From NCBI RefSeq assembly GCF_003184905.1, contig NZ_QFRU01000013.1:38803-102802 (forward strand): a stretch of 64,000 bases of DNA, read 5' to 3'. Shown here piece after piece: positions 8,785 to 17,717 of this stretch (within the stretch, counting starts at the first letter, position 1; each line of letters opens with the position of its first letter). The translations under genes and the position numbers were made by a program. This stretch comes from Bacillus sp. CGMCC 1.16541 (lineage in GTDB: Bacteria > Bacillota > Bacilli > Bacillales > Bacillaceae_H). A model generated the notes under the pieces. The model ran no database searches and was not told where the DNA came from. It saw only the letters and a list, made by a program, of their open reading frames with translations.

Positions 8785-9999
8785 TTAAAAGAAATTAAAT
8801 TTCCCTTTTTTCATCACTAGACCTGCGCCACCTTGTAGGTAAAGTGCACGGTTATCGACTACTTTTTTCATGAATGATGCACTTGATCCAAATAGTTTGC
8901 GACCAAATACAACACCAATTGCATCGTCATGACCTAATGAACATACTGTTCCTTTTAAGTCTGGCTTAAACTCTTGCATTTCACCTTGTCCACGTACTAG
9001 TACTGCTAAGTTATGTGCACATGTTTCACCTTGTTGCATTGCAATTTGCGCTGTTGGTGGATATGGACGCTCAGTTTCTGGATTAATCATTAATGAGCAA
9101 TCTCCAACGATAAACACGTTGTCCATTCCTGGAGCACGCAATTGAGGATCTACTTTTACACGACCGCGCATGTTTTCAAATCCTGCTTTTTCAATCAAGT
9201 GACTTCCACGTACACCTGCAGCCCAAATGACTGTTGCTGATTTGATTTCTTCTACTTGGTCATCTTTCGCAACAATAATTCCTTCTTCTGTTGCTTCTTT
9301 AATTGCTGTACCAATTTTAAATTCAATTCCTTTACGCTCAAGTTGTGTAACCGCATATTCAACTAGCTCTGGATCAAAACCAGGTAATGCTGTTGGAGCT
9401 GCTTCTACACAGATTACGCGTACTTTTTCACGAGGAATATCAAACTCTTTGCAAAGTTGTGGAACACGGTTTGCTAATTCACCTACAAGCTCGATACCTG
9501 TGAATCCAGCTCCACCAACAACGATTGTTAATAACTCATCACGTTTTTCTGTTTCGTTGTTATACGTTGCAAATACATAATCAATATGCTCGCGAATTTG
9601 ACGTGCAGAGTTAATATTAGCGATAGAGAATGCATGCTCTTTTAAACCTTTGATACCAAATGTTTCAGATTCATACCCTAATGCAACCACTAAGTAATCG
9701 TACTCTAATTCACTATTTTCTAAAATAACACGCTTTTCTTCTGTTTTAATGTCAACAACCGTATCTTGTACAAAATTAACTTTACTTGCGTTAATTAGGT
9801 TCTTTACCGGAACGCGAGAACGATCGTGATGTAGTGTTCCTGCTGAAACTTCATGTAACCATGTTGTTTCATAGTGGTAATCATTTTTATTTACAAGTGT
9901 AATATCAGCTTCACTTACACCTAGTTTCTTTTGTAAGTTTACAGTAGTCATGATGCCGCCGTATCCAGCACCAAGAACAACAACCTTTGGCTTTCTCAT
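8785..9999 (-). CDS. yumB: Type II NADH dehydrogenase, YumB
   Basis: A 404-residue flavoprotein of the NDH-2 family, peripheral on the membrane, moving electrons from NADH to quinone without proton pumping. The FAD motif [18 protein letters not shown] opens the protein; a second dinucleotide motif, [17 protein letters not shown], lies near residue 165, and the IVGDCS flavin motif near residue 300. The C-terminus carries the usual amphipathic membrane-binding segment. An in-frame GTG five codons upstream is part of the AAGGTGG ribosome site, so the ATG is preferred. A Rex-like operator lies about 150 bases upstream. Confidence 0.92.
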   Translation of the reverse strand: MRKPKVVVLGAGYGGIMTTVNLQKKLGVSEADITLVNKNDYHYETTWLHEVSAGTLHHDRSRVPVKNLINASKVNFVQDTVVDIKTEEKRVILENSELEYDYLVVALGYESETFGIKGLKEHAFSIANINSARQIREHIDYVFATYNNETEKRDELLTIVVGGAGFTGIELVGELANRVPQLCKEFDIPREKVRVICVEAAPTALPGFDPELVEYAVTQLERKGIEFKIGTAIKEATEEGIIVAKDDQVEEIKSATVIWAAGVRGSHLIEKAGFENMRGRVKVDPQLRAPGMDNVFIVGDCSLMINPETERPYPPTAQIAMQQGETCAHNLAVLVRGQGEMQEFKPDLKGTVCSLGHDDAIGVVFGRKLFGSSASFMKKVVDNRALYLQGGAGLVMKKGKFNFF

Positions 10000-10457
10000 T
10001 ACGATGTCATCCACCTTTTCTTAATTTATAGTTGCGAAGGATTATAAGTATAAAAACAATAATAATTGCGGAAATATCTTTTTATTTAGTGTGAGCATGA
10101 ACTTATGCTCCTATCCATCGCATAACACAAATTTATCTACAACAAGTTTGTGAACTACTTCACGTACTTTTCCATAAAAGTACATACTTTTGTTAGAAAA
10201 ATGTCATAAAAAATTAACAATATGTCTATCAAACATCATATTCTTTTTTACAAACTTTTTCAAGCCCTATTTCCGGGATTTAAAACGTTTGAAATTTTCA
10301 TTCACATTACAAAATTTCTTTGTTTTCTTGCAGGGTTAAATGATTCCTTATCGAAAAACCTAATGAAGAGAAGAACAATTTTGAATCCTAAACGTTTAAA
10401 TTGCCTTATGCTATCATAAAGTAATAAACTATCCTATACATAATTATAGAGGTGATC
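10000..10457. other. Divergent yumB/yumC regulatory region
   Basis: No gene is supported in this 458-base gap. It must hold the promoters for yumB (minus) and yumC (plus). A TATAAT-like -10 for yumB appears near 10044 without a good -35. The Rex-like dyad is listed separately. Several AT-rich imperfect dyads (for example around 10280-10295) are not interpretable. Confidence 0.5.
10148..10165. promoter_or_regulatory. Putative Rex (redox) operator
   Basis: TTGTGAACTACTTCACGT matches the Rex consensus TTGTGAA-N4-TTCACAA at 12 of 14 fixed positions with exact spacing. It lies upstream of a type II NADH dehydrogenase, a fitting target because Rex senses NADH/NAD. The centre is less AT-rich than usual. 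Confidence 0.45.
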
Positions 10458-11453
10458 ATGTTGAGAGAAGATAAAAAAGTATATGATATTACCATTATTG
10501 GAGGAGGTCCTACAGGGCTGTTTACAGCTTTTTATGGAGGGATGAGACAAGCAAGCGTTAAGATTATTGAAAGTCTACCACAGCTTGGCGGTCAGCTCTC
10601 TGCTCTTTATCCAGAGAAATACATTTATGATGTAGCAGGTTTTCCAAAAATTCGTGCTCAAGAACTGGTTGATAATTTAAAGGAACAAATGAAGCAATTT
10701 AACCCTACTGTATCTTTAGAGCAAGCTGTAGAAAAAGTTGAAAAACAAGCTGATGGTGTCTTTAAACTAACAACGAACGAAGAAGTTCATTATTCAAAAA
10801 CAATTATTATTACCGCTGGAAACGGTGCATTTCAACCAAGAAAGATGGAGCTAGACAATGCCACTTCGTTTGAAAAATCAAATCTTCACTACTTTGTAGA
10901 TGACATGAATAAATTCAAAGGTAAAAAAGTGCTAGTCTGTGGTGGTGGAGATTCAGCTGTTGATTGGGCATTAATGCTTGAACCAATTGCTGAAAAAGTG
11001 ATCATTACACACCGTCGAGATAAGTTCCGCGCTCACGAACATAGTGTTGAAAACTTAAAGAACTCCTCTGTTGAAATAAAAACACCATACATCCCAGTTG
11101 AACTAGTGGGTGAAGACCGGATTACACAAGTGGTGTTAGAGAATACGAAAGATGAGGAAAAAGAAATTATCGAAGTAGATGATGTCATAGTCAATTTTGG
11201 GTTCGTATCATCGTTAGGGCCGATTAAAGAATGGGGCCTTGAAATTGAGAAAAACTCAATTGTTGTGAATACAAAACAAGAGACAAATGTACCAGGTATT
11301 TATGCTGCCGGTGACATTTGCACATATGATGGAAAAGTTAAACTAATTGTTGCAGGATTTGGTGAAGGACCAACAGCCGTTAACAACGCGAAAGCTTACA
11401 TTGATCCTAAAGCACGATTACAACCAATGCATAGTACATCTATGTTTAATTAA
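10458..11453 (+). CDS. yumC: Ferredoxin/flavodoxin-NADP reductase, YumC type
   Basis: A 331-residue thioredoxin-reductase-like flavoprotein, the type 2 ferredoxin-NADP reductase of Bacillus, which is essential in B. subtilis. FAD motif [18 protein letters not shown], then [22 protein letters not shown], the NADP motif [15 protein letters not shown] and the late [19 protein letters not shown] are all present. The redox Cys-x-x-Cys of thioredoxin reductases is absent, as expected for this subclass. Start: ATG after GAGGTGATC; the next codon, TTG, could equally be the initiator, and the family usually begins at that point. It supplies reduced ferredoxin or flavodoxin, which would also support the nearby Fe-S and lipoate enzymes. 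Confidence 0.93.
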   Translation: MLREDKKVYDITIIGGGPTGLFTAFYGGMRQASVKIIESLPQLGGQLSALYPEKYIYDVAGFPKIRAQELVDNLKEQMKQFNPTVSLEQAVEKVEKQADGVFKLTTNEEVHYSKTIIITAGNGAFQPRKMELDNATSFEKSNLHYFVDDMNKFKGKKVLVCGGGDSAVDWALMLEPIAEKVIITHRRDKFRAHEHSVENLKNSSVEIKTPYIPVELVGEDRITQVVLENTKDEEKEIIEVDDVIVNFGFVSSLGPIKEWGLEIEKNSIVVNTKQETNVPGIYAAGDICTYDGKVKLIVAGFGEGPTAVNNAKAYIDPKARLQPMHSTSMFN

Positions 11454-11455
11454 CT

Positions 11456-11502
11456 AAAAAAAGATTGGTCACAAGGGATATTCCTCGACCAATCTTCTTT
11501 TT
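11456..11502. terminator. Bidirectional terminator yumC / LacI-type gene
   Basis: AAGATTGGTC / GACCAATCTT stem with A- and T-runs on either side, between convergent gene ends. Confidence 0.85.
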
Positions 11503-12511
11503 ATTTGTGTACCAACCTTACATGACGTTGCTCTGCAACCGTATGACGTTCAATGATACGATGTGGATAGATCGTATTCATTTTCACTTCCCCTTTTACT
11601 AACATTTCAAATGCTCGTCTCCCCATTTTGTATAATGGTTGTTCGATCGTCGTCAATGGTGGAATCGCTTTTTTCGCTGTAGCTGTATTATCATAACCAA
11701 CTACAGACATTTCTTCTGGCACTTTAATACCATACTTATACAAACATGATAAAGCACCAATCGCCATTTCATCACTAGCACAAAAAACAGCGGTCAATGA
11801 TTGATTTTGACGAAGTAGTGTGTCCATACAATGTATTCCACTTTGAAATCCAAAATCTCCATAAGCGATTGCACCGTCTGATACGTGGAGACCTGCATCT
11901 TGTAATGCTTGCTCATAGCCATTCACGCGAGGAATTGTAGACATGTGGTCATTTTCAGTACCAGAAATCATCCCGATATGTTGGTGACCTTTGTTAATAA
12001 GATATGTAACAGCTTCATAAGCTGCTTGATAATCATCTACTTTAATATACGGAATATCGTAATTGGATTTTGTAGCTACAAGCACAACTGGAATGTTCAT
12101 CTTATTGAGCAGTTCATAATACTCGTCTGTCATATATTCACTCACAATGATGATGCCATCGACTTGTTTCTCGCGTAGTGTTTGTAAATATTTCATTGTA
12201 CGAATTCCATCTTTATCTGTCTTACAAATGATGACACTGTAATCAAGCTCATGTGCCACATCATCTATGCCTGCTAAAATTTCACTTGCAAACAAATCTG
12301 AAACATGTGGGAATAGTACACCTATCGTCTTTGTTTTCTTGTTAATAAGGCCTCGTGCAATGGCATTTGGCTGATAGCCTAGTTCATCGATTACCTTAAC
12401 CACCTTTTGCTTTGTTTCTTCTGAATAGCCCGGCAGATTATTTAGAATTCGAGATACCGTTGCAACAGATACACTTGCTTGCTTTGCTACATCCTTAATG
12501 GTAACCGCCAT
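11501..12511 (-). CDS. LacI/GalR family transcriptional regulator
   Basis: About 336 residues: an N-terminal LacI helix-turn-helix (TIKDVAKQASVSVATVSRIL, residues 4-23) with hinge helix through YQPNAIARGL, then a periplasmic-binding-protein-like sensor domain (IGVLFPHVSDLFASEIL to the C-terminus). The effector is unknown; no sugar operon adjoins it, so its targets may be elsewhere. Start: ATG, with a TTG two codons upstream as an alternative after GGGAG. Its own promoter carries two palindromic CGTTT-centred sites of LacI/CcpA type, indicating autoregulation or catabolite control. Not confidently any named B. subtilis regulator. Confidence 0.88.
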   Translation of the reverse strand: MAVTIKDVAKQASVSVATVSRILNNLPGYSEETKQKVVKVIDELGYQPNAIARGLINKKTKTIGVLFPHVSDLFASEILAGIDDVAHELDYSVIICKTDKDGIRTMKYLQTLREKQVDGIIIVSEYMTDEYYELLNKMNIPVVLVATKSNYDIPYIKVDDYQAAYEAVTYLINKGHQHIGMISGTENDHMSTIPRVNGYEQALQDAGLHVSDGAIAYGDFGFQSGIHCMDTLLRQNQSLTAVFCASDEMAIGALSCLYKYGIKVPEEMSVVGYDNTATAKKAIPPLTTIEQPLYKMGRRAFEMLVKGEVKMNTIYPHRIIERHTVAEQRHVRLVHK

Positions 12512-12528
12512 ATCCAATCAGCTCTCCC

Positions 12529-12578
12529 TGTAAACGTTTTCTATTCCTAATTTTACCACTATATAAAAACGCTTTCAA
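12529..12578 (-). promoter_or_regulatory. Promoter of the LacI-type gene with two LacI/cre-like operators
   Basis: On the minus strand TTGAAA (12573-12578), 17 bases, TAAAAT (12550-12555). One operator-like site, TGAAAGCGTTTTTA, overlaps the -35; a second, AGAAAACGTTTACA (12529-12542), lies just after the -10. Both match the cre/LacI-family palindrome style, so self-repression is likely. Confidence 0.65.
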
Positions 12579-12596
12579 TAATGTTTAATGAAAAAA

Positions 12597-12752
12597 GAAA
12601 CTGGGACATTCGTGAGTAAAACGAAATAAAGAATGTTTATATACAACATCCCTTGCCGATAAAATCTGAGCATAACAGATGACCGGCAAGGGATGCTAGA
12701 AGATGAGTAAAATAAGATCTTTTCGTCTCTTTCTAGCTCATCCGCTTATTAT
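12597..12752. repeat. Dispersed intergenic hairpin element, copy A
   Basis: Opens with CTGGGACATTCGTGAGTAAA and holds a 12-bp perfect stem CATCCCTTGCCG (12647-12658) / CGGCAAGGGATG (12684-12695) with an inner ATCTG/CAGAT stem. It lies after the IscA-type gene. Three further copies share the opening, the stem core and the tail. Confidence 0.7.
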
Positions 12753-12755
12753 TTA

Positions 12756-13121
12756 TTAACAATCTTCCGGTGTTCCTGCATTTGTTGCTGTACGGAAGGA
12801 AGAACCACATCCACAGTTAGCGATGGCGTTTGGGTTATCAATCGTAAAACCCCCACCTAGCATCGATTGTTTATAATCAATTTTTACTCCCCGTAAAATA
12901 GGAGCACTCTCTTTATCAACTAAAACCTTAATTCCATGCTGTTCAAACAGTGTATCTTCTTCTTTTGCCTCTTGGTCAAAGCCCATTCCATAAGACAATC
13001 CACTACAGCCGCCCCCTTTAATTGTTACACGAAGATAGGCTTGCTCTTCTCCATGTTCTTTCATCATATCTTTTATTTGAAAGCTTGCCGCTTCTGTAAT
13101 CGTTAGGATAGCTTCACTCAT
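12756..13121 (-). CDS. yutM: A-type iron-sulfur carrier (IscA/SufA family, YutM)
   Basis: A 121-residue A-type carrier that accepts or transfers Fe-S clusters to apoproteins. The three cluster ligands are present: Cys39 in GGGCSGLSYG and Cys103/Cys105 in NCGCGSSF near the C-terminus. The C-terminal TPEDC adds one further Cys. GGAGG stands 8 bases before the ATG. It lies next to dapF as in B. subtilis; with YutI and the suf operon in the same window it forms part of Fe-S cluster supply, and one likely client is LipA. Confidence 0.92.
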   Translation of the reverse strand: MSEAILTITEAASFQIKDMMKEHGEEQAYLRVTIKGGGCSGLSYGMGFDQEAKEEDTLFEQHGIKVLVDKESAPILRGVKIDYKQSMLGGGFTIDNPNAIANCGCGSSFRTATNAGTPEDC

Positions 13122-13190
13122 ATGATCAACCTCCTTCTTATTATTTTAGTATACTCATAAATAAAAAAAGTCACAAACAATGTGTTTCAA

Positions 13191-14045
13191 TCAATAGTAG
13201 TATTCACCTGTACAAATCGTTTCGGCAGGACCTGTCATTAACACATTTCCTTCACTTCTCCACGTAATCTTCAAATCGCCTCCAGCTAAATGAACAACTG
13301 TTGGTGTATCACGCTTTGTATACTCATTTAAAACTGACGCAACAACAGCTGCACATGCTCCTGTTCCACATGCTTGTGTGACACCTGACCCTCTTTCCCA
13401 CACACGAAAATGCAACTCTTGTTCATTTACCACTTCAACAAACTCTACATTTACACCTTCTGGAAAACGTGGGTCTTTCTCTACAATTGGACCGAGAGTC
13501 AGTAAAGGGGCTTCTTTAATATCATTCACATAAAAGATGACATGGGGGTTTCCCATTGAAACTGTCGTAATCTCATAGATTTCATCAGCGAATACTGCTT
13601 TTTCTGCTATCACCTTTTCTTGATCTTCTCCTATCATCGGAAGGGCATGACGTGACAAATGTGGTTGCCCCATATCTACTGTTACTTGATGAACAGTATC
13701 ACTCTCAATATGGACTTCGGCTTGCACAATTCCAGACAATGTTTCAATCGAAAACGTTTTATTTTTTACTAGATTATGCTCATATGCATATTTCGCAACA
13801 CATCTCAAACCATTTCCACAATTCTTCGCTTCAGAACCATCATTATTAAATACGCGCATCTTTACATCAGCTGTATCTGACGGACAAATTAAAATTAATC
13901 CATCTGACCCGATACCTGTATACATTGTTGCAACTTTCACCGCTAAAGGTGCCAAATCTTCTTCCTGAATCTCTTCTTTAAACATATTTACATAAATATA
14001 GCTATTTCCTAAACCATGCATCTTGGTAAATTGAAAGCTTCTCAT
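13191..14045 (-). CDS. dapF: Diaminopimelate epimerase
   Basis: A 284-residue pyridoxal-independent epimerase converting LL- to meso-diaminopimelate for lysine and peptidoglycan synthesis. Both catalytic cysteines are seen: Cys76 in KNCGNGLRC and Cys226 in [10 protein letters not shown]. The N-terminal [12 protein letters not shown] block is the Bacillus form of the family motif. Length is typical. AGGTGATAAA precedes the ATG. Its product pathway connects with the lysine-riboswitch transporter found about 18 kb away. Confidence 0.95.
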   Translation of the reverse strand: MRSFQFTKMHGLGNSYIYVNMFKEEIQEEDLAPLAVKVATMYTGIGSDGLILICPSDTADVKMRVFNNDGSEAKNCGNGLRCVAKYAYEHNLVKNKTFSIETLSGIVQAEVHIESDTVHQVTVDMGQPHLSRHALPMIGEDQEKVIAEKAVFADEIYEITTVSMGNPHVIFYVNDIKEAPLLTLGPIVEKDPRFPEGVNVEFVEVVNEQELHFRVWERGSGVTQACGTGACAAVVASVLNEYTKRDTPTVVHLAGGDLKITWRSEGNVLMTGPAETICTGEYYY

Positions 14046-14144
14046 TTTATCACCTATTCACTTTATAACTTTTTTCTAAAATTTTATTACGTATAGTATA
14101 AATTTATTTACAGAAGTACACAATGATAACATCCCCCGTTTTTG

Positions 14145-14177
14145 ACTCCTTGATTACGTTATATCGAGGAGTTTTTT
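14145..14177 (+). terminator. Orphan terminator upstream of the DUF2225 gene
   Basis: ACTCCTTGAT / ATCGAGGAGT, 10-bp stem with one G-U pair, 8-base loop and TTTTTTT on the plus strand only. No plus-strand gene ends before it, as dapF starts divergently at 14045. Confidence 0.7.
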
Positions 14178-14333
14178 TATTTTCTACTACCTATCAAACT
14201 CCGCTCTCTTGCAACTAAGAACAGATACAAGATATTTATTTTGACTCCAATGTGAAAATATAACTATAAATCATGTATAATATAGTTACAAAGACCTTAT
14301 TTTAGAGCAAAACTCCATGAAAGGAGATATAAA

Positions 14334-15026
14334 ATGGAACATTTAACGCCTTTATATGATAAAAAGGTAACTTGTTCATTGTGCACATCTACTTACACAA
14401 CGAAGAAAGTTAGGTCACGATTTATTAAAGTTGTAAACATAGATACTGATTTTTTCACTCATTATGCTGATGAACAGCTGAATCCACTTCTTTATCATAT
14501 TCATGTATGCCCAATGTGTGGTTACTCTTCTACTGAAGATTTCTCTCCCTCTTTTCCGTTAAATACAGCACAAATGATGAAAGAAAAAGTTCATGAACAA
14601 TGGGTTCATCAAGACTATGGACAAGAACGTACAATTGAGGACGCAATCAAAACATATAAGCTCGCTCTTTTTTGCGCACTCATCAAAAAAGAAAAACACA
14701 TAACAACTGCAGGATTACTCCTTCGTTTGTCTTGGCTTTACCGTATGAATAATGAACATCAAATAGAAATGCATTTTTTAGAACATGCTCTTAACTATTA
14801 TGAAGCTTCTTATAGTACAGATGATTTTATTCACAGTAAAATGAGCATCGTAAAAGTCCTTTATTTAATTGGCGAACTTTCTATGTGTCAAGGTAATAAG
14901 CAAAAAGCTGCTCTTTACTTTTCCGAAATTATTCAGAAATATAGTAAACATGAAGATCAACAGACTGTTTCAATGACTCGAGATCGTTGGTACGAAATAA
15001 GAGAACAAAACAAAAAAAGAGCATAA
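14334..15026 (+). CDS. DUF2225 family protein with two CxxC pairs
   Basis: A 230-residue protein of the DUF2225 family. The N-terminus carries two paired cysteine motifs, CSLC near residue 15 and CPMC near residue 62, likely a zinc site; the remaining 130 residues form TPR-like helices (repeated ALxYY-type segments such as EHALNYYEA and AALYFSEIIQKY). The function is unknown. The ribosome site AAAGGAG is good. A plausible promoter, TTGACT-18-TATAAA, lies at 14241-14270, with an overlapping TATAAT at 14276-14281. It ends at a bidirectional terminator. Confidence 0.8.
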   Translation: MEHLTPLYDKKVTCSLCTSTYTTKKVRSRFIKVVNIDTDFFTHYADEQLNPLLYHIHVCPMCGYSSTEDFSPSFPLNTAQMMKEKVHEQWVHQDYGQERTIEDAIKTYKLALFCALIKKEKHITTAGLLLRLSWLYRMNNEHQIEMHFLEHALNYYEASYSTDDFIHSKMSIVKVLYLIGELSMCQGNKQKAALYFSEIIQKYSKHEDQQTVSMTRDRWYEIREQNKKRA

Positions 15027-15028
15027 TA

Positions 15029-15078
15029 AAAGCGACTAAGTAAAAGTGAACGATTCCTTTTATTCAGTCGCTTTATTT
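15029..15078. terminator. Bidirectional terminator DUF2225 / yuzB
   Basis: AAAGCGACT / AGTCGCTTT stem with an inner TAAAAG/CTTTTA pairing, followed by ATTTAT; it separates convergent genes. Confidence 0.75.
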
Positions 15079-15140
15079 ATCATATAAAATAACCAATCTA
15101 TTTATCCATATAAAAATGGCTTGTCTAAAATGAGCCGATA

Positions 15141-15380
15141 TTAAAACATCGGATTTTCTTCTAAATGAAGATAAATGTTATCGACAAGCTCATCAGGTGT
15201 TTCTCCCATCACAATTTCACCATTGACTAATGCAAAAAGTGATTGCGCACATTTACCACAATAACCAAGACATCCGTACTCAATAATATCTAAATTAGAA
15301 TCTTTTTCTAATGCTTCTAATGCCTTTTGTGAACCACTGGCTAAGTTACTAATACAAAACTCTATAATTGGCTTAATCAC
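15141..15380 (-). CDS. yuzB: YuzB family (DUF1450) small cysteine protein
   Basis: A 79-residue YuzB-type protein. A Cys near residue 8 (IIEFCISN) and the CLGYCGKC cluster around residues 38-45 resemble a thioredoxin-like [2Fe-2S] arrangement; the role is not established. The frame stays open for 18 codons upstream, but the GTG used here follows GAGGTGA at ideal spacing and gives the normal family length. Next to yutJ and yutI, as in B. subtilis. Confidence 0.85.
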   Translation of the reverse strand: MIKPIIEFCISNLASGSQKALEALEKDSNLDIIEYGCLGYCGKCAQSLFALVNGEIVMGETPDELVDNIYLHLEENPMF

Positions 15381-15686
15381 ATTTCTCACCTCGCTACTTA
15401 AGTTTAATCTAACTTGTTTCATCATAAACGTCAAATAGAAAAATTGGCTACGCTTTCATAAGTTTATGTCGAAATTATGTTGAAACATATTGTGATTTCT
15501 CACTAATTTAGTTATACTTTTAGGTACATAATCACCAATCATGTCATCATAAAATACTATTTTAATAAAATATGCTACTTCATAGAAAGTGCTTACATAA
15601 GAACATAAGCTTCTCTACATGAAGTTCTTTCTATTTGTAAAACGAGAGAGAAAAATAAAAGTACGAAGCTAAAGGAGAAATCCAGT
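15381..15686. other. Divergent yuzB/yutJ region
   Basis: No gene. It holds the yutJ promoter (listed separately) and a leader hairpin with perfect 8-bp ends, ATAGAAAG (15582-15589) and CTTTCTAT (15627-15634), lying between the yutJ transcription start and its ribosome site. Confidence 0.55.
15490..15518 (+). promoter_or_regulatory. Sigma-A promoter of yutJ
   Basis: TTGTGA, 17 bases, TATACT. The predicted untranslated leader is about 160 bases long. Confidence 0.65.
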
Positions 15687-16754
15687 ATGAAGAACCTTGT
15701 TATTCTCGGCGGTGGATACGGTGGAATGCGTATCTTACATAGACTTTTTCCAAGTCAATTACCTAGTGATATCCAAGTAACACTTATCGATAAGGCTCCT
15801 TATCATTCTCTTAAAACTGAATTCTATGCATTAGCGGCTGGTACTATTTCAGATCAGCACGTACGTGTAGCTTTCCCTGAACACCCTCAATTATCCATTC
15901 GTTATGGCTGTGTAACACATATTGATTTAGCTGAAAAGAGAGTACATCTAGAGAACCAAGACTCTATCCTGTATGATGACCTAGTTATCGGTCTAGGTTG
16001 TGAAGATAAATATCACAACGTTCCAGGTGCCCCAGAATATACGTATAGCATTCAAACCATTGATGCTTCAAGACGAACTTATCAAATGCTAAATAATCTG
16101 CCTGCTCATGCAACCGTTTCGATTGTTGGTGCAGGGTTAAGTGGTGTAGAACTAGCAAGCGAACTACATGAAAGCCGTCCAGATCTAAAGGTCAAACTAT
16201 TTGATCGTGGTAACTTAATTTTATCAGCCTTCCCTGAACGCTTAAGTAACTATGTTCAAAGCTGGTTTACATCCCACGGCATTGAAGTAATTAATAAAGC
16301 AAACATTACAAGAGTTGAAGAAAATATACTTTATAATCATGATGAGCCCGTTCATAGCGATGTAATTGTATGGACCGCAGGGATTCAACCAAATAAAATT
16401 GTTCGTGATTTAGATGTTGAAAAAGACGCTCAAGGGCGTGTTATTTTAACAAAGCATCACAATTTACCAAACGATGAGCATGTCTATGTAGTAGGAGACT
16501 GCGCAAGTTTGCCACATGCACCAAGTGCTCAATTAGCAGAAGGACAAGCAGAACAAATTGTACAGATTCTAATGAATCGCTGGAACAATGAGCCTCTTCC
16601 TGAAGAACTTCCAACCATTAAATTAAAAGGTGTATTAGGCTCTCTTGGTAAGAAACATGGATTCGGACTTGTAAACGACAGAGCCATTACAGGACGTGTG
16701 GCTAGACTACTAAAATCTGGTATTCTTTGGATGTACAAATATCATAACGGATAA
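15687..16754 (+). CDS. yutJ: NADH dehydrogenase-like flavoprotein YutJ
   Basis: A 355-residue NDH-2-like pyridine nucleotide-disulfide oxidoreductase. FAD motif GGGYGGMRIL at the start, NAD motif VGAGLSGVELASEL near residue 150 and the VVGDCASLPHAPSAQLAEGQA flavin region near 270-290. It lacks the longer C-terminal membrane helix of YumB-type enzymes and is about 50 residues shorter. Probably oxidises NAD(P)H; the acceptor is unknown. Strong AAAGGAG ribosome site. Single-gene unit with its own promoter and terminator, between yuzB and yutI. Confidence 0.88.
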   Translation: MKNLVILGGGYGGMRILHRLFPSQLPSDIQVTLIDKAPYHSLKTEFYALAAGTISDQHVRVAFPEHPQLSIRYGCVTHIDLAEKRVHLENQDSILYDDLVIGLGCEDKYHNVPGAPEYTYSIQTIDASRRTYQMLNNLPAHATVSIVGAGLSGVELASELHESRPDLKVKLFDRGNLILSAFPERLSNYVQSWFTSHGIEVINKANITRVEENILYNHDEPVHSDVIVWTAGIQPNKIVRDLDVEKDAQGRVILTKHHNLPNDEHVYVVGDCASLPHAPSAQLAEGQAEQIVQILMNRWNNEPLPEELPTIKLKGVLGSLGKKHGFGLVNDRAITGRVARLLKSGILWMYKYHNG

Positions 16755-16756
16755 AT

Positions 16757-16790
16757 AAAAAGAGGCTATCCACAGGATGAGCCTCTTTTA
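16757..16790. terminator. Bidirectional terminator yutJ / yutI
   Basis: AAAAGAGGCT / AGCCTCTTTT-type stem (with one offset base) between convergent ends, A-run and T-run on the two sides. Confidence 0.8.
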
Positions 16791-16817
16791 TTCTATAAAA
16801 CGAAATGATGGTTTAAA

Positions 16818-17054
16818 TTAGAATACTTGTTCTACTTCTACAACGCCTGGCACTTCTTCTAAGAGTGCACGTTCAATACCCGCTTTTAACGTAATTGTTG
16901 AACTTGGGCAACTACCACAAGCACCTAATAAGCGTAATTTTACAATCCCATCTTCGATATCTACTAATTCACAATCTCCACCATCACGTAATAAGAATGG
17001 ACGAAGTTTATCTAATACTTCTTGTACTTGTTCTTTCATTTCGATTTCTGACAT
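16818..17054 (-). CDS. yutI: NifU-like Fe-S scaffold/carrier YutI
   Basis: A 78-residue NifU C-terminal domain protein. The cluster-binding pair is Cys46/Cys49 in [30 protein letters not shown] precedes it. It carries a [4Fe-4S] or [2Fe-2S] cluster for delivery to apoproteins. Length and order are those of B. subtilis YutI. AAAGGAG precedes the ATG. Confidence 0.93.
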   Translation of the reverse strand: MSEIEMKEQVQEVLDKLRPFLLRDGGDCELVDIEDGIVKLRLLGACGSCPSSTITLKAGIERALLEEVPGVVEVEQVF

Positions 17055-17258
17055 GTATCTCGACTCCTTTCTTTATATTTATTATAAACTGTCTTTCTAA
17101 AAAAATCTATTCATCTATCCCTGTTAATGTTACCCTCTTTGTTTTATCATAATTGAAAACACTGATAAGCCAAGGATCAAGGATAAAACATTTATTCTTT
17201 TCATAGATTCTATTCAAACTCATTCATTCATGTATAATGAGAATAAGGGGGAATCGGA

Positions 17259-17591
17259 ATGCATACACCACAAGTTGAAATTTGTATTTACGGAGCTGAT
17301 GTGATTTGTGCAAGCTGTGTAAATTTACCTTCTTCTAAAGATACGTATGAATGGCTAGAAGCTGCCTTAGGCCGTAAGTTTCCAGGTGAAACCTTTCAGG
17401 TTACGTACGTTGATATTTATAATCCACCGGAAGATAAAGATAAGCAAGAATTCTCTCATCGAGTGATTGAGGAAGACTTATTCTATCCAGTTGTCGTCAT
17501 TAATGGAACCATTGTAGGTGAAGGAAACCCAAAACTCAAAAATGTTTATAGCGAATTAGAGAAGTATGGATTTTCAATTACCAATAACTAA
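17259..17591 (+). CDS. yuzD: YuzD family (DUF1462) thioredoxin-like protein
   Basis: A 110-residue YuzD-type protein with a thioredoxin-like fold suggested by the Cys-x-x-Cys in VICASCVNLPSSKDTYEW (residues 15-32) and a cis-Pro-like FYPVVVINGTIVGEG block. Usually encoded beside yutI, suggesting a link to Fe-S or thiol redox work, though no role is established. AAGGGGGAA precedes the ATG. Confidence 0.85.
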   Translation: MHTPQVEICIYGADVICASCVNLPSSKDTYEWLEAALGRKFPGETFQVTYVDIYNPPEDKDKQEFSHRVIEEDLFYPVVVINGTIVGEGNPKLKNVYSELEKYGFSITNN

Positions 17592-17596
17592 ACGGA

Positions 17597-17660
17597 AAAG
17601 CTAAGGATGAACCAGCATGAAAAGACATTATCACATGTGGTTCATCCTTAGCTTTTATTA
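17597..17660. terminator. Bidirectional terminator yuzD / thrB
   Basis: An 18-bp perfect stem (AAGCTAAGGATGAACCA with its complement) around a 22-base loop, with flanking A- and T-runs. Confidence 0.9.
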
Positions 17661-17717
17661 CATTTTCATAAAAATTGTTGCTGTTCCACACGTTTGTTTA
17701 GAAAATCATCTTTGCTG

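Noticed and set aside
10222..10419. A 65-codon plus-strand frame between yumB and yumC
   Set aside because: No ribosome site, composition typical of non-coding AT-rich DNA, and it lies in a regulatory region.
15490..15506. TTGTGATTTCTCACTAA on the yutJ -35 as a Rex site
   Set aside because: The arms are separated by 4 rather than 6 bases between TTGTGA and TCAC, which is not the Rex geometry.
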